Origin: Chryseobacterium suipulveris
GTDB lineage: Bacteria; Bacteroidota; Bacteroidia; Flavobacteriales; Weeksellaceae
Assembly (NCBI RefSeq): GCF_022811685.1
Contig: NZ_CP094532.1
Span: forward strand, 831,501 to 895,500
DNA: 64,000 nt
Direction of reading: 5' to 3'
The notes beneath the pieces are model-generated. The model made no database searches. It was not told the origin of the DNA and saw only the letters and a program-made list of their open reading frames with translations. Numbering within the stretch: the first letter of the stretch is position 1; every line of letters begins with the position of its first letter. This document shows, piece by piece, positions 34,844 through 44,604 of this stretch. The translations under genes and the position numbers were made by a program.

Positions 34844-36298
34844 ATGGACGAAAATTTAACGCTTATATGGGGAAGATGCTTACAGTTTATGAGGGATAAC
34901 CTGAATGCAGCTGAAGACAATACCGACCTGAAAAAACTTGAGAATTCATTTGATCTGCTTTTTGATAACGTGCAACCGGTTTCACTGGTGAGCAACAATC
35001 TTACGCTTTTGGTTCCAAGTGATTTTTATAAGGAGTATATCGAAGACAATTACCTGTCTTTGCTATCGGCTGCGTTAAAGAAAAATATCGGAAAAGGCGT
35101 GAAACTTTGGTATTCTGTGATGGAAAACAAACCGTCGGGACAGGATTCGCCAATCACGGTGAACCAAAAAGGGAAGAGCATTGCAACTCCGAAAATTCAG
35201 GAAGCTTTGCCGCCTTCGATGGCTGCGAATCTGATCAACCCGTTCGTGGTTCCCGGAATGCAGAAGGTAAAAATCGATTCCAACCTGAAAGCAGATTTTT
35301 CGTTTGACAATTATGTGGAAGGAGAGAGCAACAAGTTTGCTTCTACGGTTGCAAAGTCGATCGCGAAAAGACCTGGAGCAACTGCATTTAACCCACTGTT
35401 TCTGTACGGAGGTTATGGTGTTGGAAAAACGCACCTTGGTCACGCCATTGGTTTGGAAGTGAAAAACGCATTTCCGGATAAAGTGGTTTTATATTTATCT
35501 TCGGAGAAATTTATCCAACAATTCGTTTCCGCTGCAAAAGCGCATAAACAGACAGAGTTTGCCAATTTCTACCAAATGGTGGATGTGCTGATTATCGACG
35601 ATATCCAGTTCCTTTCCGGAAAAAAATCAACTCAGGACAGCTTCTTCCATATTTTCGATTACCTGCACCAAAACGGAAAGCAGATCATCCTTACTTCAGA
35701 TAAAGCACCGGTTGATATTCTCGATATTCAGGAAAGGATTGTTTCCCGGTTCAAATGGGGACTTTCCGCGGAAATCAAGTCGCCGGATTTTGATACCAGA
35801 AGAAAAATCATCGTTGATAAACTCAGCCGCGACGGAATTGTACTCACCGAAGATATGCTCGATTTCCTAGCATCGGAAGTGAAAACCAATGTGCGCGAAC
35901 TGATCGGAGTAATTAACTCGGTGATCGCTTATTCGACAATTTATAAGTCAGATCTTAGTTTGGAACTTTTGAAGGAGACCATCAACAAAATTGCTGCGAA
36001 CCAGAAAAAGGTCATCAACATTCCTTACATCCAGGATGTGGTTTGCGAGTATTTCGGAATCCAACGCGAGCAGCTTTTATCGAAAACCAGAAAAAGGGAA
36101 ATCGCTTTGCCACGACAGTTGGCGATGTATTTTGCAAAAGAATTTACCAACGCAACCTTTACCAAAATCGGTGAAGAAATGGGCGGAAAAGACCACTCAA
36201 CCGTAATGTACGCTTGTGATACGATCAAGGATGTTTCCAAAATCGACAAGGAACTGAAAAAATATGTGAAGGAACTCACGGAGAAAATCAAACAGTAA
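34844..36298 (+). CDS. dnaA: Chromosomal replication initiator DnaA
   Basis: AAA+ protein that opens the origin. 484 aa: N-terminal domain I (LIWGRCLQFMRDNL), a linker from about residue 90 to 150, Walker A GGYGVGKTHLGHA near residue 187, Walker B LIIDDIQFLSGK. The DNA-binding domain IV carries GKDHSTVMYACDTI. No cluster of TTATnCACA boxes is visible on either side, so this is not evidently the origin, which agrees with dnaA being apart from oriC in many Bacteroidetes. Confidence 0.98.
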   Translation: MDENLTLIWGRCLQFMRDNLNAAEDNTDLKKLENSFDLLFDNVQPVSLVSNNLTLLVPSDFYKEYIEDNYLSLLSAALKKNIGKGVKLWYSVMENKPSGQDSPITVNQKGKSIATPKIQEALPPSMAANLINPFVVPGMQKVKIDSNLKADFSFDNYVEGESNKFASTVAKSIAKRPGATAFNPLFLYGGYGVGKTHLGHAIGLEVKNAFPDKVVLYLSSEKFIQQFVSAAKAHKQTEFANFYQMVDVLIIDDIQFLSGKKSTQDSFFHIFDYLHQNGKQIILTSDKAPVDILDIQERIVSRFKWGLSAEIKSPDFDTRRKIIVDKLSRDGIVLTEDMLDFLASEVKTNVRELIGVINSVIAYSTIYKSDLSLELLKETINKIAANQKKVINIPYIQDVVCEYFGIQREQLLSKTRKREIALPRQLAMYFAKEFTNATFTKIGEEMGGKDHSTVMYACDTIKDVSKIDKELKKYVKELTEKIKQ

Positions 36299-36299
36299 A

Positions 36300-36329
36300 A
36301 GTCGGAAGTCCGCAGTCGGAAGTCCGAAG
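36300..36329. repeat. Heptamer repeat (GGAAGTC/CGAAG)
   Basis: AGTCGGAAGTCCGCAGTCGG and neighbours: four or five 7-base units directly after dnaA. A second array, TCACTTA/TCACTCA/TCACCTA, runs into the next start codon (36386-36410). Confidence 0.8.
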
Positions 36330-36346
36330 AAAAAATATATAATAAT

Positions 36347-36378
36347 AAATGAAGAGTAGCAATATTCTTCATTTTTTT
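36347..36378 (+). terminator. Terminator after dnaA
   Basis: AAATGAAGA pairs with TCTTCATTT (9 bp), followed by a T run. Confidence 0.75.
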
Positions 36379-36410
36379 TAAAATCACTTATCACTCATCA
36401 CCTATTACCT

Positions 36411-36866
36411 ATGAAGTTATTGATGGTTTGCCTCGGCAATATTTGTAGAAGTCCGCTCGCGGAAGGAATTATGAAGTCGAAACTTCCCGAAATTTTTCAC
36501 ATCGATTCGGCGGGAACGATTTCCCAGCACGAAGGAGAACATCCCGACAAAAGGGGAATTGCCACCGCGAAAAACCACGGAATCGATATTTCAAAACAAA
36601 GATCGCGACCCATTACCAAACAAGATTTGGAAGATTTCGACAAAATCTACTGCATGGATTTAAGCGTTTACGAAGACGTGATTTCAATGGCGAAAGACGA
36701 GGAGCAACGCAAAAAAATCTCACTTTTCTTAGAAGAAGCAGGCGAAACAGGAAACAACACCGATGTCTTCGATCCGTATTGGAGCGATATGGACGGCTTT
36801 GAGAAAGTTTATCAGGTATTGGAAAAAGCAAGTTCGGTGATCGCGAAGAAATTGCAAGCGCAATAA
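36411..36866 (+). CDS. Low-molecular-weight protein tyrosine phosphatase
   Basis: Dephosphorylates tyrosine phosphate on proteins or related small substrates. The 151 aa start MKLLMVCLGNICRSPLAEG, with the P-loop C7-x5-R. The general acid Asp lies in DPYWSDMDGF near residue 121. Length is typical. The start codon directly follows a TCACTTA-type heptamer array. The target is not evident from context; no tyrosine kinase gene is nearby. Confidence 0.92.
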   Translation: MKLLMVCLGNICRSPLAEGIMKSKLPEIFHIDSAGTISQHEGEHPDKRGIATAKNHGIDISKQRSRPITKQDLEDFDKIYCMDLSVYEDVISMAKDEEQRKKISLFLEEAGETGNNTDVFDPYWSDMDGFEKVYQVLEKASSVIAKKLQAQ

Positions 36867-36873
36867 TTGGTAT

Positions 36874-36904
36874 TTTGTTTGTACGGAAATTATACGTACA
36901 TTTG
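36874..36904 (+). promoter_or_regulatory. Promoter and operator of the toxin-antitoxin pair
   Basis: TTTG (36874-36877), 19 bases, then TACATTTG (36897-36904): a textbook Bacteroidetes promoter. Between the boxes lies the inverted repeat TGTACG-N9-CGTACA (36880-36900), which overlaps the -7 box and suits autorepression by the antitoxin complex. Confidence 0.75.
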
Positions 36905-36918
36905 AACAAAAGATTGAA

Positions 36919-37206
36919 ATGCAGACAAAAACTTTAAATACGAAACAGGCAAGATTCGACACCCGTCTTTCTCAGGAGCAAAAGGATGCTTTTGAAAAAG
37001 CTTCTGTTTTAGGTGGGTTCAGGAATTTCTCGGATTTTGTCATTACCGCGATCCAGGAAAAGGCGGATAAAATTTTTGAAGAGAATGAAAGAATTCTCGC
37101 TTCTGAAAAAGATAATGAGTTGTTTTTTGAGGCGATTTTTGACAGTCCAAAACCTAACAAAAATCTTTCTAAGGCATTAGAAGATTACAAAAAAGCGGTT
37201 TCCTAA
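36919..37206 (+). CDS. tacA: DUF1778 antitoxin, TacA-like
   Basis: 95 aa. The N-terminus is a ribbon-helix-helix DNA-binding domain (KQARFDTRLSQEQKDAFEKA, then FRNFSDFVITAI). The C-terminal tail (FFEAIFDSPKPNKNLSKALE) is the part that usually wraps the acetyltransferase toxin. The toxin gene starts at the very next base. A palindrome over the promoter suggests autoregulation. The family and order match TacA/TacT and AtaR/AtaT. Confidence 0.88.
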   Translation: MQTKTLNTKQARFDTRLSQEQKDAFEKASVLGGFRNFSDFVITAIQEKADKIFEENERILASEKDNELFFEAIFDSPKPNKNLSKALEDYKKAVS

Positions 37207-37716
37207 TTGGATTTTTTCACCGAAATATTAAACTCAAAACATATCCGCAAAGATTTTTCTTGTGGTAAACCGATGCTTGATGATTATTTTCAGAAGCAGG
37301 CAAATCAGGATATGAAGAAGAAACTTTCGGTTTGCTTTGTGAGAACAGAGGGTGCCGATCATTTGGTTTCTGGTTTTTACACGCTCTCCAATGCAAGTGT
37401 TCCTTTGGAAAATATCCCCGAGAAATTCAGCAAAAAGTTTCCTAAGTCGTACGTTAAAATTCCTGCGACTTTACTGGGGAGATTGGCGGTTGATCAGAAT
37501 TTCAAGGGACAAAATATCGGAAAGCTTCTTCTGATTGACGCATTACGCAGGAGTTTGGAAATTTCTGAAAAGATCGGTTCATTCGCTGTAATCGTAGATC
37601 CGATCGATCTCGATGCCGAAAAATTTTACGAAAAATTCGGATTCATCAAACTTTCAGACAGCGGCAAAATGTTTCTCCCGATGAACACGATTAAAAGTCT
37701 TTTTTCTCAACCTTAA
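37207..37716 (+). CDS. tacT: GNAT toxin, TacT-like
   Basis: 169 aa acetyltransferase; relatives acetylate the amino group of charged tRNA and stop translation. LNSKHIRKDFSCGKPMLDDY is the usual TacT opening. The acetyl-CoA loop region is LLGRLAVDQNFKGQNIGK, and the end DAEKFYEKFGFI fits. Start is TTG at 37207, immediately after the antitoxin stop codon; no ATG fits. Active-site Tyr (KFYEKFG) is present, so the toxin looks intact. Confidence 0.87.
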   Translation: MDFFTEILNSKHIRKDFSCGKPMLDDYFQKQANQDMKKKLSVCFVRTEGADHLVSGFYTLSNASVPLENIPEKFSKKFPKSYVKIPATLLGRLAVDQNFKGQNIGKLLLIDALRRSLEISEKIGSFAVIVDPIDLDAEKFYEKFGFIKLSDSGKMFLPMNTIKSLFSQP

Positions 37717-37734
37717 CCTTAACCTAAGAATCGA

Positions 37735-38433
37735 ATGTTGTTCCTCATTCCCGCTTATCTTTCAGAAAACTCGCCCATCGATTATTTTGCTCCCGTTATT
37801 AAGGAGTATATTTTGAAGACCGACTATTTTTTTGTGGAAAATGAAAAAACTGCAAGAAAGGTCATCAAGTTTTTTGCGCCCGAGAAGAAACAGCCGGATC
37901 TGAAACTTTTTCTTTTAGACAAATACCCTGAGAATACAGATTTAAAGGAAGCTCAATCGCTGATGAAAAGTGGACAGGATTTTGGGTTGCTTTCCGAAGC
38001 TGGACTTCCTTGTATTGCAGATCCGGGAAATCTGATGGTGAAGTGGTGCCACGAAAATAAAGTGAAAGTTATTCCCATTAATGGACCTTCGTCGATTATT
38101 TTGGCGCTGATTTCAAGTGGTTTTAATGGGCAGGAATTTACCTTCCACGGTTATCTTCCAATCGACAAATCCGAGAAAAGACAGAAGATCCAGTTTCTGG
38201 AAAGTCAGGTGCAGAAAACGGGTTATTCGCAGATTTTTATGGAAACGCCATACAGAAACAACCAGCTTTTGGAAGACTTGATCAAGTTTTTGAATCCTAA
38301 CACAAAACTCTGCATCGCCGCCAATATCAACGACCCGAATGAGGAATTCATCAAGACTTTAACCATGAAAGAATGGCAAAAACAAAAACCGGAACTCCAT
38401 AAGATTCCGGCAGTTTTTGTTTTGGGGAAATAG
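37735..38433 (+). CDS. Tetrapyrrole methylase family protein (RsmI-like)
   Basis: SAM-dependent methyltransferase with the class III fold, 232 aa. SEAGLPCIADPG and PINGPSSIILALISSG are the RsmI-type SAM-binding motifs. FHGYLPIDKSEK and METPYRNNQLLEDL follow. RsmI makes the 2'-O-methyl of 16S rRNA C1402. This is a shorter, distinct subfamily common in Bacteroidetes, so the exact target is uncertain. Confidence 0.88.
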   Translation: MLFLIPAYLSENSPIDYFAPVIKEYILKTDYFFVENEKTARKVIKFFAPEKKQPDLKLFLLDKYPENTDLKEAQSLMKSGQDFGLLSEAGLPCIADPGNLMVKWCHENKVKVIPINGPSSIILALISSGFNGQEFTFHGYLPIDKSEKRQKIQFLESQVQKTGYSQIFMETPYRNNQLLEDLIKFLNPNTKLCIAANINDPNEEFIKTLTMKEWQKQKPELHKIPAVFVLGK

Positions 38434-38437
38434 GAAT

Positions 38438-38836
38438 TTATTTCTCGTAATAGTGCGTCAGTTCCGCGTAATCGTCGTCTTTCAGACTTAGGTTTGTGGC
38501 GTCAATATTGACGATTATTTTTTCGCCGTAATTAGAAAATACGATGAATGTTTTTTCGGTGTGGTCGGTTGAAGTCGTTCCTTTTTGAATCGAGTAGGTT
38601 CCTTCATGCTTTACCACGTCGTTTTCGGCAATTTTATAATGGCTGTTTTCAGAAATCGTCAGTTTGCGCGCGATTCCAGACAAATCGGGACTATCTACGA
38701 TATTTCCACTCGGGTTTCTTGTCGCCTTCCAATTCCAGGTTCCGATGTATTGGTCGTTATTCAGTTCGTCTTCCCGCGTTCCGCACTGTATGAGGAACAA
38801 AAACAGAAAGGGTAGGAGCAGAAGCAGTTTTTTCAT
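38438..38836 (-). CDS. Putative lipoprotein, lipocalin-like
   Basis: 132 aa with a lipoprotein signal peptide (LLLLPFLFLFLIQC, Cys at residue 18). A small beta-rich domain of the lipocalin-like kind follows (IGTWNWKATRNP, KLTISENSHYKI). The function is unknown. It converges with the methylase gene, with only four bases between them. Confidence 0.8.
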   Translation of the reverse strand: MKKLLLLLPFLFLFLIQCGTREDELNNDQYIGTWNWKATRNPSGNIVDSPDLSGIARKLTISENSHYKIAENDVVKHEGTYSIQKGTTSTDHTEKTFIVFSNYGEKIIVNIDATNLSLKDDDYAELTHYYEK

Positions 38837-38920
38837 TGTTTAATATTTTTAGCAAAGATAAGGGTTGATGTGGACTAAATTCGCAACTATTTCTCCATTA
38901 AACGCGTTAACTGACCAAAA

Positions 38921-39394
38921 TCAATATCTTATTCCCCATTTTTTCAGCAAAAAATGCAATAGCCAAATTGGCCCAACTAATAGAAACTGCAAATCTTTCA
39001 GGAAGCTGGGTTTCCTGCCTTCGATTTTATGTCCGTAAAATTGTCCGATCCATGAAAGAACGAAAACCGCCAGAAAATTGATCCAGGATTGGTGCTGGAA
39101 TTTTACATTGATAAAATAAACCAAATGTTCCATTAAAAGCATTACGAAAATCATTATTAATGCAATGCGCCACGACAATCTAAAGTAAAACAGCGTAACC
39201 AAAGCGATCGCAATAATTGAAACGATGCTGATTGCCCCAAAATATATCACAAAAAAATGTGGCGAAGGAATGATGGAAATAAACCCGAGAATGCTCCAAA
39301 AAATCAGCGGGACACAAATCCAGTGGATGGTTTTGTTGGTGGGATTTTGGTGACTTTCGGCGTACTCGGCGAAGAGTTGATCGATTTTTCTCAT
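38921..39394 (-). CDS. Mpo1-like (DUF962) membrane protein
   Basis: 157 aa, four membrane helices; N-terminus IDQLFAEYAESHQNPTNKTI and HWICVPLIFWS. FVLSWIGQFYGHKIEGRKPS is the DUF962 signature. The yeast member Mpo1 is an alpha-oxidation dioxygenase for 2-hydroxy fatty acids, using conserved His residues, which are present here (SHQNP, HWIC, FYGHKIE). The same reaction in this organism is an inference. Confidence 0.87.
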   Translation of the reverse strand: MRKIDQLFAEYAESHQNPTNKTIHWICVPLIFWSILGFISIIPSPHFFVIYFGAISIVSIIAIALVTLFYFRLSWRIALIMIFVMLLMEHLVYFINVKFQHQSWINFLAVFVLSWIGQFYGHKIEGRKPSFLKDLQFLLVGPIWLLHFLLKKWGIRY

Positions 39395-39418
39395 AATTTC
39401 AAATTATAAGCTAAAATT

Positions 39419-39452
39419 AAAAAAGATTCGGGAAAATTCCTGAATCTTTTTT
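39419..39452. terminator. Terminator after metG
   Basis: AAAAAAGATTC..GGAA and TTCC..GAATCTTTTTT form a long stem with A and T runs on both sides. It serves metG (minus strand) and would also act on plus-strand transcripts. Confidence 0.85.
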
Positions 39453-39476
39453 ATGTCTATCTTTTTATTTGATTTC

Positions 39477-41510
39477 TTACCCTATTTCTATTCCGTTTTC
39501 CACTTTTTCGTCAGGAGTTACGAAAGCGAGTTTCCCGTCGGGTTTTGTGGTGAGGAGCAGCATTCCCTGAGATTCGATTCCGCGGATTTTTCTTGGAGCA
39601 AGATTCAGCAAAATCATTACCTGCTTTCCGATACATTCTTCAGGAGTAAAGCTTTCAGCGATTCCTGAAACTACGGTTCTCACGTCAACGCCGGTATCGA
39701 CTTTAAATTTCAAAAGCTTGTCGGCTTTTTCCACTTTCTCGGCTTCGAGGATGGTTGCAGTTCTGAGGTCGATTTTGGTAAAGTCGTCAAAAGTGATTTC
39801 GTCTTTCATTGGATTGGCGTTTGGATTTGTTTTCTTGTTGGATTGTTTGGTGTTTTCAAGTTTCTGTATCTGGAAGTCGATGGTTTCGTCTTCTATTTTT
39901 GAAAACAGTAATTCTGCAGGATTGATTTGATGACCTGTCTTTACAAGGATTTTCTCATTTTCGATTTCCTTCCAGCTCATTTGCTGCACATTGAACATCT
40001 TCAATAATTTCTCTGAAGAGAAAGGCATGAACGGTTCGCAAACCTGCGCTAATCCCACCGCAATCTGTGCCGCGACGAACAGTGAGTTTGCTGCTTTTTC
40101 GCGCTGATCTTTGATGGTTTTCCAAGGTTCTTCGGTTTGAAGATACTGGTTCCCGAATCGTGCGAGATTCATTAATGAAGACAACGCGTTTCGGAATTCG
40201 AAGTTTTCGAGGAAGTCCTCGATTTCTTTTGCAGACTTGGAAACTTCATCGAGCTCATCGGAATTTTCGTTACCTGCTGGAACAATTCCGTCATAATATT
40301 TATGAATTAAAACCGCAACTCTATTGATAAAATTACCGAATATCCCAACCAACTCCGAATTGTTTTTGGTTTGAAAATCCTTCCAGGTGAAGTTGTTGTC
40401 CTTGGTTTCGGGAGCGGATGAAAGCAACGCGTACCTCAATACATCCTGTTGTCCAGGGAATTCTTCCACATATTCGTGTGCCCAAACTGCCCAGTTTCGG
40501 GAAGTCGAGATTTTGTCGTTTTCTAAATTTAAGAATTCAAAGGCGGGAACATTCTTCGGCATCACGTAATCTCCGTGCGCCTTCATCATCGCTGGGAAAA
40601 TAATGCAGTGGAAAACGATATTGTCTTTCCCGATGAAATGAATGAGGTCCGAGTTTTCGTTCTGCCAAAAATCTTTCCATTTTTTTCCATTCTTTTCCGC
40701 CCATTCCTGGGTGAAGGAAATGTAACCGATCGGTGCATCAAACCACACGTAAAGCACTTTTCCATCTGCATCCGGAAGCGGAACCGGAACTCCCCAGTTC
40801 AAATCTCTGGTCATCGCTCTGGGTTTGAGACCGTCGTTCAGCCACGATTTTACCTGTCCGTAAACATTGGGTTTCCAGTCGTCTTTATGGCCTTCAATAA
40901 TCCATTCGTTTAAGAAATCCTCATATTCATTTAATGGAAGATACCAGTTTTTGGTTTCCCTCAAAATAGGAACATTTCCGCTCAGCATCGATTTGGGGTT
41001 GATAAGTTCGGATGGCGAAAGTGTGGAGCCACATTTTTCGCACTGGTCTCCGTACGCATTTTCGTTGCCGCAGTTCGGGCAGGTTCCAACGATATAACGG
41101 TCGGCAAGGAATTCATTGGCTTGCTCATCGAAATACTGCTCGGAAACTTCTTCGGTAAACTTACTTTTATTATATAGTGTAGTGAAAAAATCTTGGCTTA
41201 CTTCGTAATGTTTCTTGGAAGTGGTCCTGGAATATTCGTCAAAGGAAATTCCTAAATCGCTGAAAGATTTCTTGATGATTTTGTGGTATTTATCGACGAT
41301 ATCCTGCGGAGTCACTCCCTCTTTCTTAGCGCGGATCGTGATGGGAATACCGTGTTCATCGGAACCGCAGATAAACGCCACCTCTTTTCCCAATCTTCTC
41401 TGAAATCTCGCGTACACATCGGCGGGAACGTAAACTCCGGCTAAATGCCCTATATGAACCGGTCCGTTTGCGTAAGGCAAAGCTGCCGTGATCATCTTTC
41501 TTTCTGACAT
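39477..41510 (-). CDS. metG: Methionine-tRNA ligase
   Basis: Charges tRNA-Met. The 677 aa form includes the HIGH motif ([14 protein letters not shown], residue 12 on). The zinc knuckle is [17 protein letters not shown], and [11 protein letters not shown] stands in place of KMSKS, as in other Bacteroidetes. The C-terminal EMAP-II-like tRNA-binding domain starts near residue 575 ([18 protein letters not shown]). Its promoter box TATCTTTG lies 20 bases upstream. Confidence 0.97.
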   Translation of the reverse strand: MSERKMITAALPYANGPVHIGHLAGVYVPADVYARFQRRLGKEVAFICGSDEHGIPITIRAKKEGVTPQDIVDKYHKIIKKSFSDLGISFDEYSRTTSKKHYEVSQDFFTTLYNKSKFTEEVSEQYFDEQANEFLADRYIVGTCPNCGNENAYGDQCEKCGSTLSPSELINPKSMLSGNVPILRETKNWYLPLNEYEDFLNEWIIEGHKDDWKPNVYGQVKSWLNDGLKPRAMTRDLNWGVPVPLPDADGKVLYVWFDAPIGYISFTQEWAEKNGKKWKDFWQNENSDLIHFIGKDNIVFHCIIFPAMMKAHGDYVMPKNVPAFEFLNLENDKISTSRNWAVWAHEYVEEFPGQQDVLRYALLSSAPETKDNNFTWKDFQTKNNSELVGIFGNFINRVAVLIHKYYDGIVPAGNENSDELDEVSKSAKEIEDFLENFEFRNALSSLMNLARFGNQYLQTEEPWKTIKDQREKAANSLFVAAQIAVGLAQVCEPFMPFSSEKLLKMFNVQQMSWKEIENEKILVKTGHQINPAELLFSKIEDETIDFQIQKLENTKQSNKKTNPNANPMKDEITFDDFTKIDLRTATILEAEKVEKADKLLKFKVDTGVDVRTVVSGIAESFTPEECIGKQVMILLNLAPRKIRGIESQGMLLLTTKPDGKLAFVTPDEKVENGIEIG

Positions 41511-41529
41511 AGTTTATTGTAAATTTTTG

Positions 41530-41537
41530 CAAAGATA
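41530..41537 (-). promoter_or_regulatory. metG promoter -7 box
   Basis: Minus-strand TATCTTTG, exact TAnnTTTG match. Confidence 0.65.
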
Positions 41538-41637
41538 ACGCATCTTCATTTTAATTAAAAGTAAATTAGGCATTAACAAAATATGAACATTTTTTTTGAA
41601 TTATTCACAAAAATCGATTTTCATGACGAAAATACGC

Positions 41638-41721
41638 TAAACAGCTGTTTAACTTTTTCTTAATTAATTATAGTCTCCAAATGAGAAAATATTAATTTAG
41701 TACCTTGAAAAACAGCTATTT
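41638..41721. promoter_or_regulatory. Two AAACAGCTRTTT sites upstream of susC
   Basis: Site 1 TAAACAGCTGTTTA (41638-41651) is a 14-bp perfect palindrome; site 2 AAACAGCTATTT (41710-41721) matches at 11 of 12 positions, 71 bases away. They are the only conspicuous motifs in the 362-base gap between metG and susC, apart from the small hairpin ACTTCA-TTGAG-TGAAGT near 41820. They may be operators of the sus operon. Confidence 0.5.
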
Positions 41722-41872
41722 GACAATAATAACACCGATAATATATGACAATTCTCATTAAAAAATAAGAATTTATTAAAAAATTTTAAATGATTGTTTT
41801 TTTGATTAAATTGCAACACTTCATTGAGTGAAGTAGTTATGTATTAAATATTAATCCTTAAATTTTATTTTT

Positions 41873-44593
41873 GTGAGAAACTATACTAAAGTTTTGAAAA
41901 TTGCTCCCGCCTTTTTACTGGCTGGAACAATGATGCATGCACAAACCAAAGACTCAATTAAGACCGCTGATATTGAGCAGGTTGTATTGATTGGTTACGG
42001 TAAGCAGAAGAAAACCGATGTTACGGGTTCTGTTTCTTCTATCTCATCGAAAGATTTCAACGGTGGTGCTACTTCACCTGCGCAGTTAATCCAGGGTAAA
42101 ACTCCCGGGGTTTCGATTACACAGAACAGTGGTGCGCCGGGTTCTGGTTCTGCGATCAGAATTAGAGGTATCGGTACTTTGAATGGAGAGCAAGCTCCTT
42201 TGATCGTAATTGACGGGGTTCCTCAGGATTTCAAAGGGATTTCCGGAGCAGCGGATCCGCTATCACTAATCAACCCGAACGACATCGAGACCTTCGATAT
42301 CTTGAAAGATGCATCTGCAACCGCAATCTACGGTAACAGAGCTTCGAACGGGGTTATTTTAGTTACGACTAAAAGAGGTTCTGCAGGAAGATTCAAAGTG
42401 AATTTTTCAACTTTAGCATCGGTGTCCACAAAAATGGGAAATACTCCTGTGTTGAGCGCTGATGAATTCAGAGATTTCGTGAATGCAAATGCTTCCGATG
42501 GCTACAAAGCGAAATTAGGAACTGCAAACACCAATTGGCAAGACCTTATTTACCAGGCAGCTTGGGGAACCGATAACAACGTTGCATTCTCCGGCGGTAT
42601 AAAAGGATTGCCCTACAGAGTTTCTTTGGGTTATAACGAGCAGAACGGTATCGTAAGAACCAACTCCTTCAGAAGAACATCTGCCGGTTTGACGATGAAT
42701 CCTAAATTCTGGGACAACCACCTTTCTGTAACCGTTAACGCAAAAGGAACGTTTACCGATAATCAGTTCGCTCCAGGTGGAATTATTGGTGAGGCGACTT
42801 ACTTTGATCCAACTCAGCCAGTTTATTCAGGAAACAATAAATATGGAGGATACTACGAGTGGATTCTAAATAATGAACTGAACGTTAACGCAAATGCAAA
42901 CCCACTTGCAAGAATTGCCGCAACAAGAGATATTTCTTCGATCTGGAGAGGTTTGGGAAATATTCAGTTGGACTATAAATTCCATTTCTTGCCTGATCTT
43001 CATTTCAATGTGAACGCTGGTTACGATTATAGCAAAGCGAAAGGAACCAAAGATGAAAGTGGGCTTTATAAAACTGCTTTCGCCGATAAAGGAAGACACA
43101 GATTTTATACTCAGGAGAAACAGAATAAACTTTTGGAAACTTTCTTGAGCTATGCCAAAACCTTCTCTCAAGTTAATGTAGATTTAGTAGGTGGTTACGC
43201 TTACCAGAATTTCTACAGAAGCGAACCTTTCGCACCAACATTCAAAGGGAATGGTGACCAAGATCCAACCACTGGAAGCGATTTTGCAACAAGAAACGTA
43301 CTGCTTTCATTCTATGGTAGAGGTATTTTCACTATTGCCAACAAGTACATCGTTTCCGCATCGATCAGACGAGATGGTTCTTCCAGATTCTACAACGGTA
43401 CTACCGACAACTTGTGGGGTAACTTCCCAGGAGTTTCAGTTGCTTGGAAAATAAACGAGGAAAGCTTCCTGAAAGGAAAAGGAATCAATACTTTGAAATT
43501 GAGAGCTGGTTGGGGTAAAACAGGTAACCAGGAAATCGGTACCGGAGACTATCCTGCTTATTCATCGTACAACTACAGTAACGGTGGGGCTCAGTATTTC
43601 CTTGGAGACCAGTTCTACCAAATGTACAGACCAAACATCTTCAACCCGAACTTAACTTGGGAAACAACTACTACTAATAACGTAGGTTTGGATTATGGTT
43701 TTGCGAAGAACAGAATTTTTGGTTCCATCGACCTTTTCCAAAAAGATGTTGAGAACCTATTGGTTGATTCACCGATTTTTGCAGGAGATGTTACCAACCA
43801 CAACCTTCTTAACGTAGGTAATATGAAGTCGAACGGTATTGAAGGTTCCATCACCTTTGTTCCGGTAAGAAACGAAAATACCAACTGGGAGGTTTCATTC
43901 AACGCGACTCATTACAAATCTGATATTACTAACCTTGTAAACGGTGCAAATGACGCGTACAACATCCCAATCGGAGGAATTACCGGAGGTGTTGGTAACA
44001 CTGTTCAGGCACATGCGGTTGGACATCAACCATACGCTTTCTATGTATACCAACAAGTTTATGGTAATGATGGGAAACCGCTAAGCGGCGTGTATGTGGA
44101 CCGAAATGGTGACGGTAGAATTACTGCTGCCGATATGTACTACTACAAATCTACTCAACCGGATGCAATCTTAGGTTTCAACACCAAGTTGAGCTACAAA
44201 AACTGGGACGGTGGATTGAGCGCAAGAGCTGTAATCGGGAACTATGTTTATAATAACGCTGCTTCCAACAGTTCACTGCAGTCTGCATCTACCAACGAGT
44301 ATCTGCAAAACGTTTATTACACAGCTGTGAACAACAAATTTGGAGCGCCACAGTATTTCTCTGACATCTTTGTAGAAAATGCTTCTTTCTTCCGTTTGGA
44401 TAATATCAATTTAGGTTATAACTTTAAAGATATCCTTTCAGCAGGATCAAGCTTAAGAGTTTACGGTATGGCACAAAACGTACTTGTGGTTACTAAATAC
44501 ACAGGTGTTGACCCTGAAGTTTTCGGAGGAATCGACAACGGTTACTACCAAATGCCGAGAGTATATTCATTAGGATTAAACTTTAATTTTTAA
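41873..44593 (+). CDS. susC: SusC-type TonB-dependent outer-membrane transporter
   Basis: Imports bound oligosaccharides across the outer membrane with SusD. 906 aa. Signal peptide (IAPAFLLAGTMMHAQ), a TonB-box-like stretch DIEQVVLIGYG, plug domain (GKTPGVSITQNSGAPGSGSA, IYGNRASNGVILVTTK), then a large barrel ending YSLGLNFNF. The N-terminal carboxypeptidase-like domain present in many SusC proteins is missing. A GTG at 41873 is used. It is the first gene of an apparent operon with susD and two SusE/F-like genes. Confidence 0.93.
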   Translation: MRNYTKVLKIAPAFLLAGTMMHAQTKDSIKTADIEQVVLIGYGKQKKTDVTGSVSSISSKDFNGGATSPAQLIQGKTPGVSITQNSGAPGSGSAIRIRGIGTLNGEQAPLIVIDGVPQDFKGISGAADPLSLINPNDIETFDILKDASATAIYGNRASNGVILVTTKRGSAGRFKVNFSTLASVSTKMGNTPVLSADEFRDFVNANASDGYKAKLGTANTNWQDLIYQAAWGTDNNVAFSGGIKGLPYRVSLGYNEQNGIVRTNSFRRTSAGLTMNPKFWDNHLSVTVNAKGTFTDNQFAPGGIIGEATYFDPTQPVYSGNNKYGGYYEWILNNELNVNANANPLARIAATRDISSIWRGLGNIQLDYKFHFLPDLHFNVNAGYDYSKAKGTKDESGLYKTAFADKGRHRFYTQEKQNKLLETFLSYAKTFSQVNVDLVGGYAYQNFYRSEPFAPTFKGNGDQDPTTGSDFATRNVLLSFYGRGIFTIANKYIVSASIRRDGSSRFYNGTTDNLWGNFPGVSVAWKINEESFLKGKGINTLKLRAGWGKTGNQEIGTGDYPAYSSYNYSNGGAQYFLGDQFYQMYRPNIFNPNLTWETTTTNNVGLDYGFAKNRIFGSIDLFQKDVENLLVDSPIFAGDVTNHNLLNVGNMKSNGIEGSITFVPVRNENTNWEVSFNATHYKSDITNLVNGANDAYNIPIGGITGGVGNTVQAHAVGHQPYAFYVYQQVYGNDGKPLSGVYVDRNGDGRITAADMYYYKSTQPDAILGFNTKLSYKNWDGGLSARAVIGNYVYNNAASNSSLQSASTNEYLQNVYYTAVNNKFGAPQYFSDIFVENASFFRLDNINLGYNFKDILSAGSSLRVYGMAQNVLVVTKYTGVDPEVFGGIDNGYYQMPRVYSLGLNFNF

Positions 44594-44604
44594 TAAAGAA
44601 AAAA

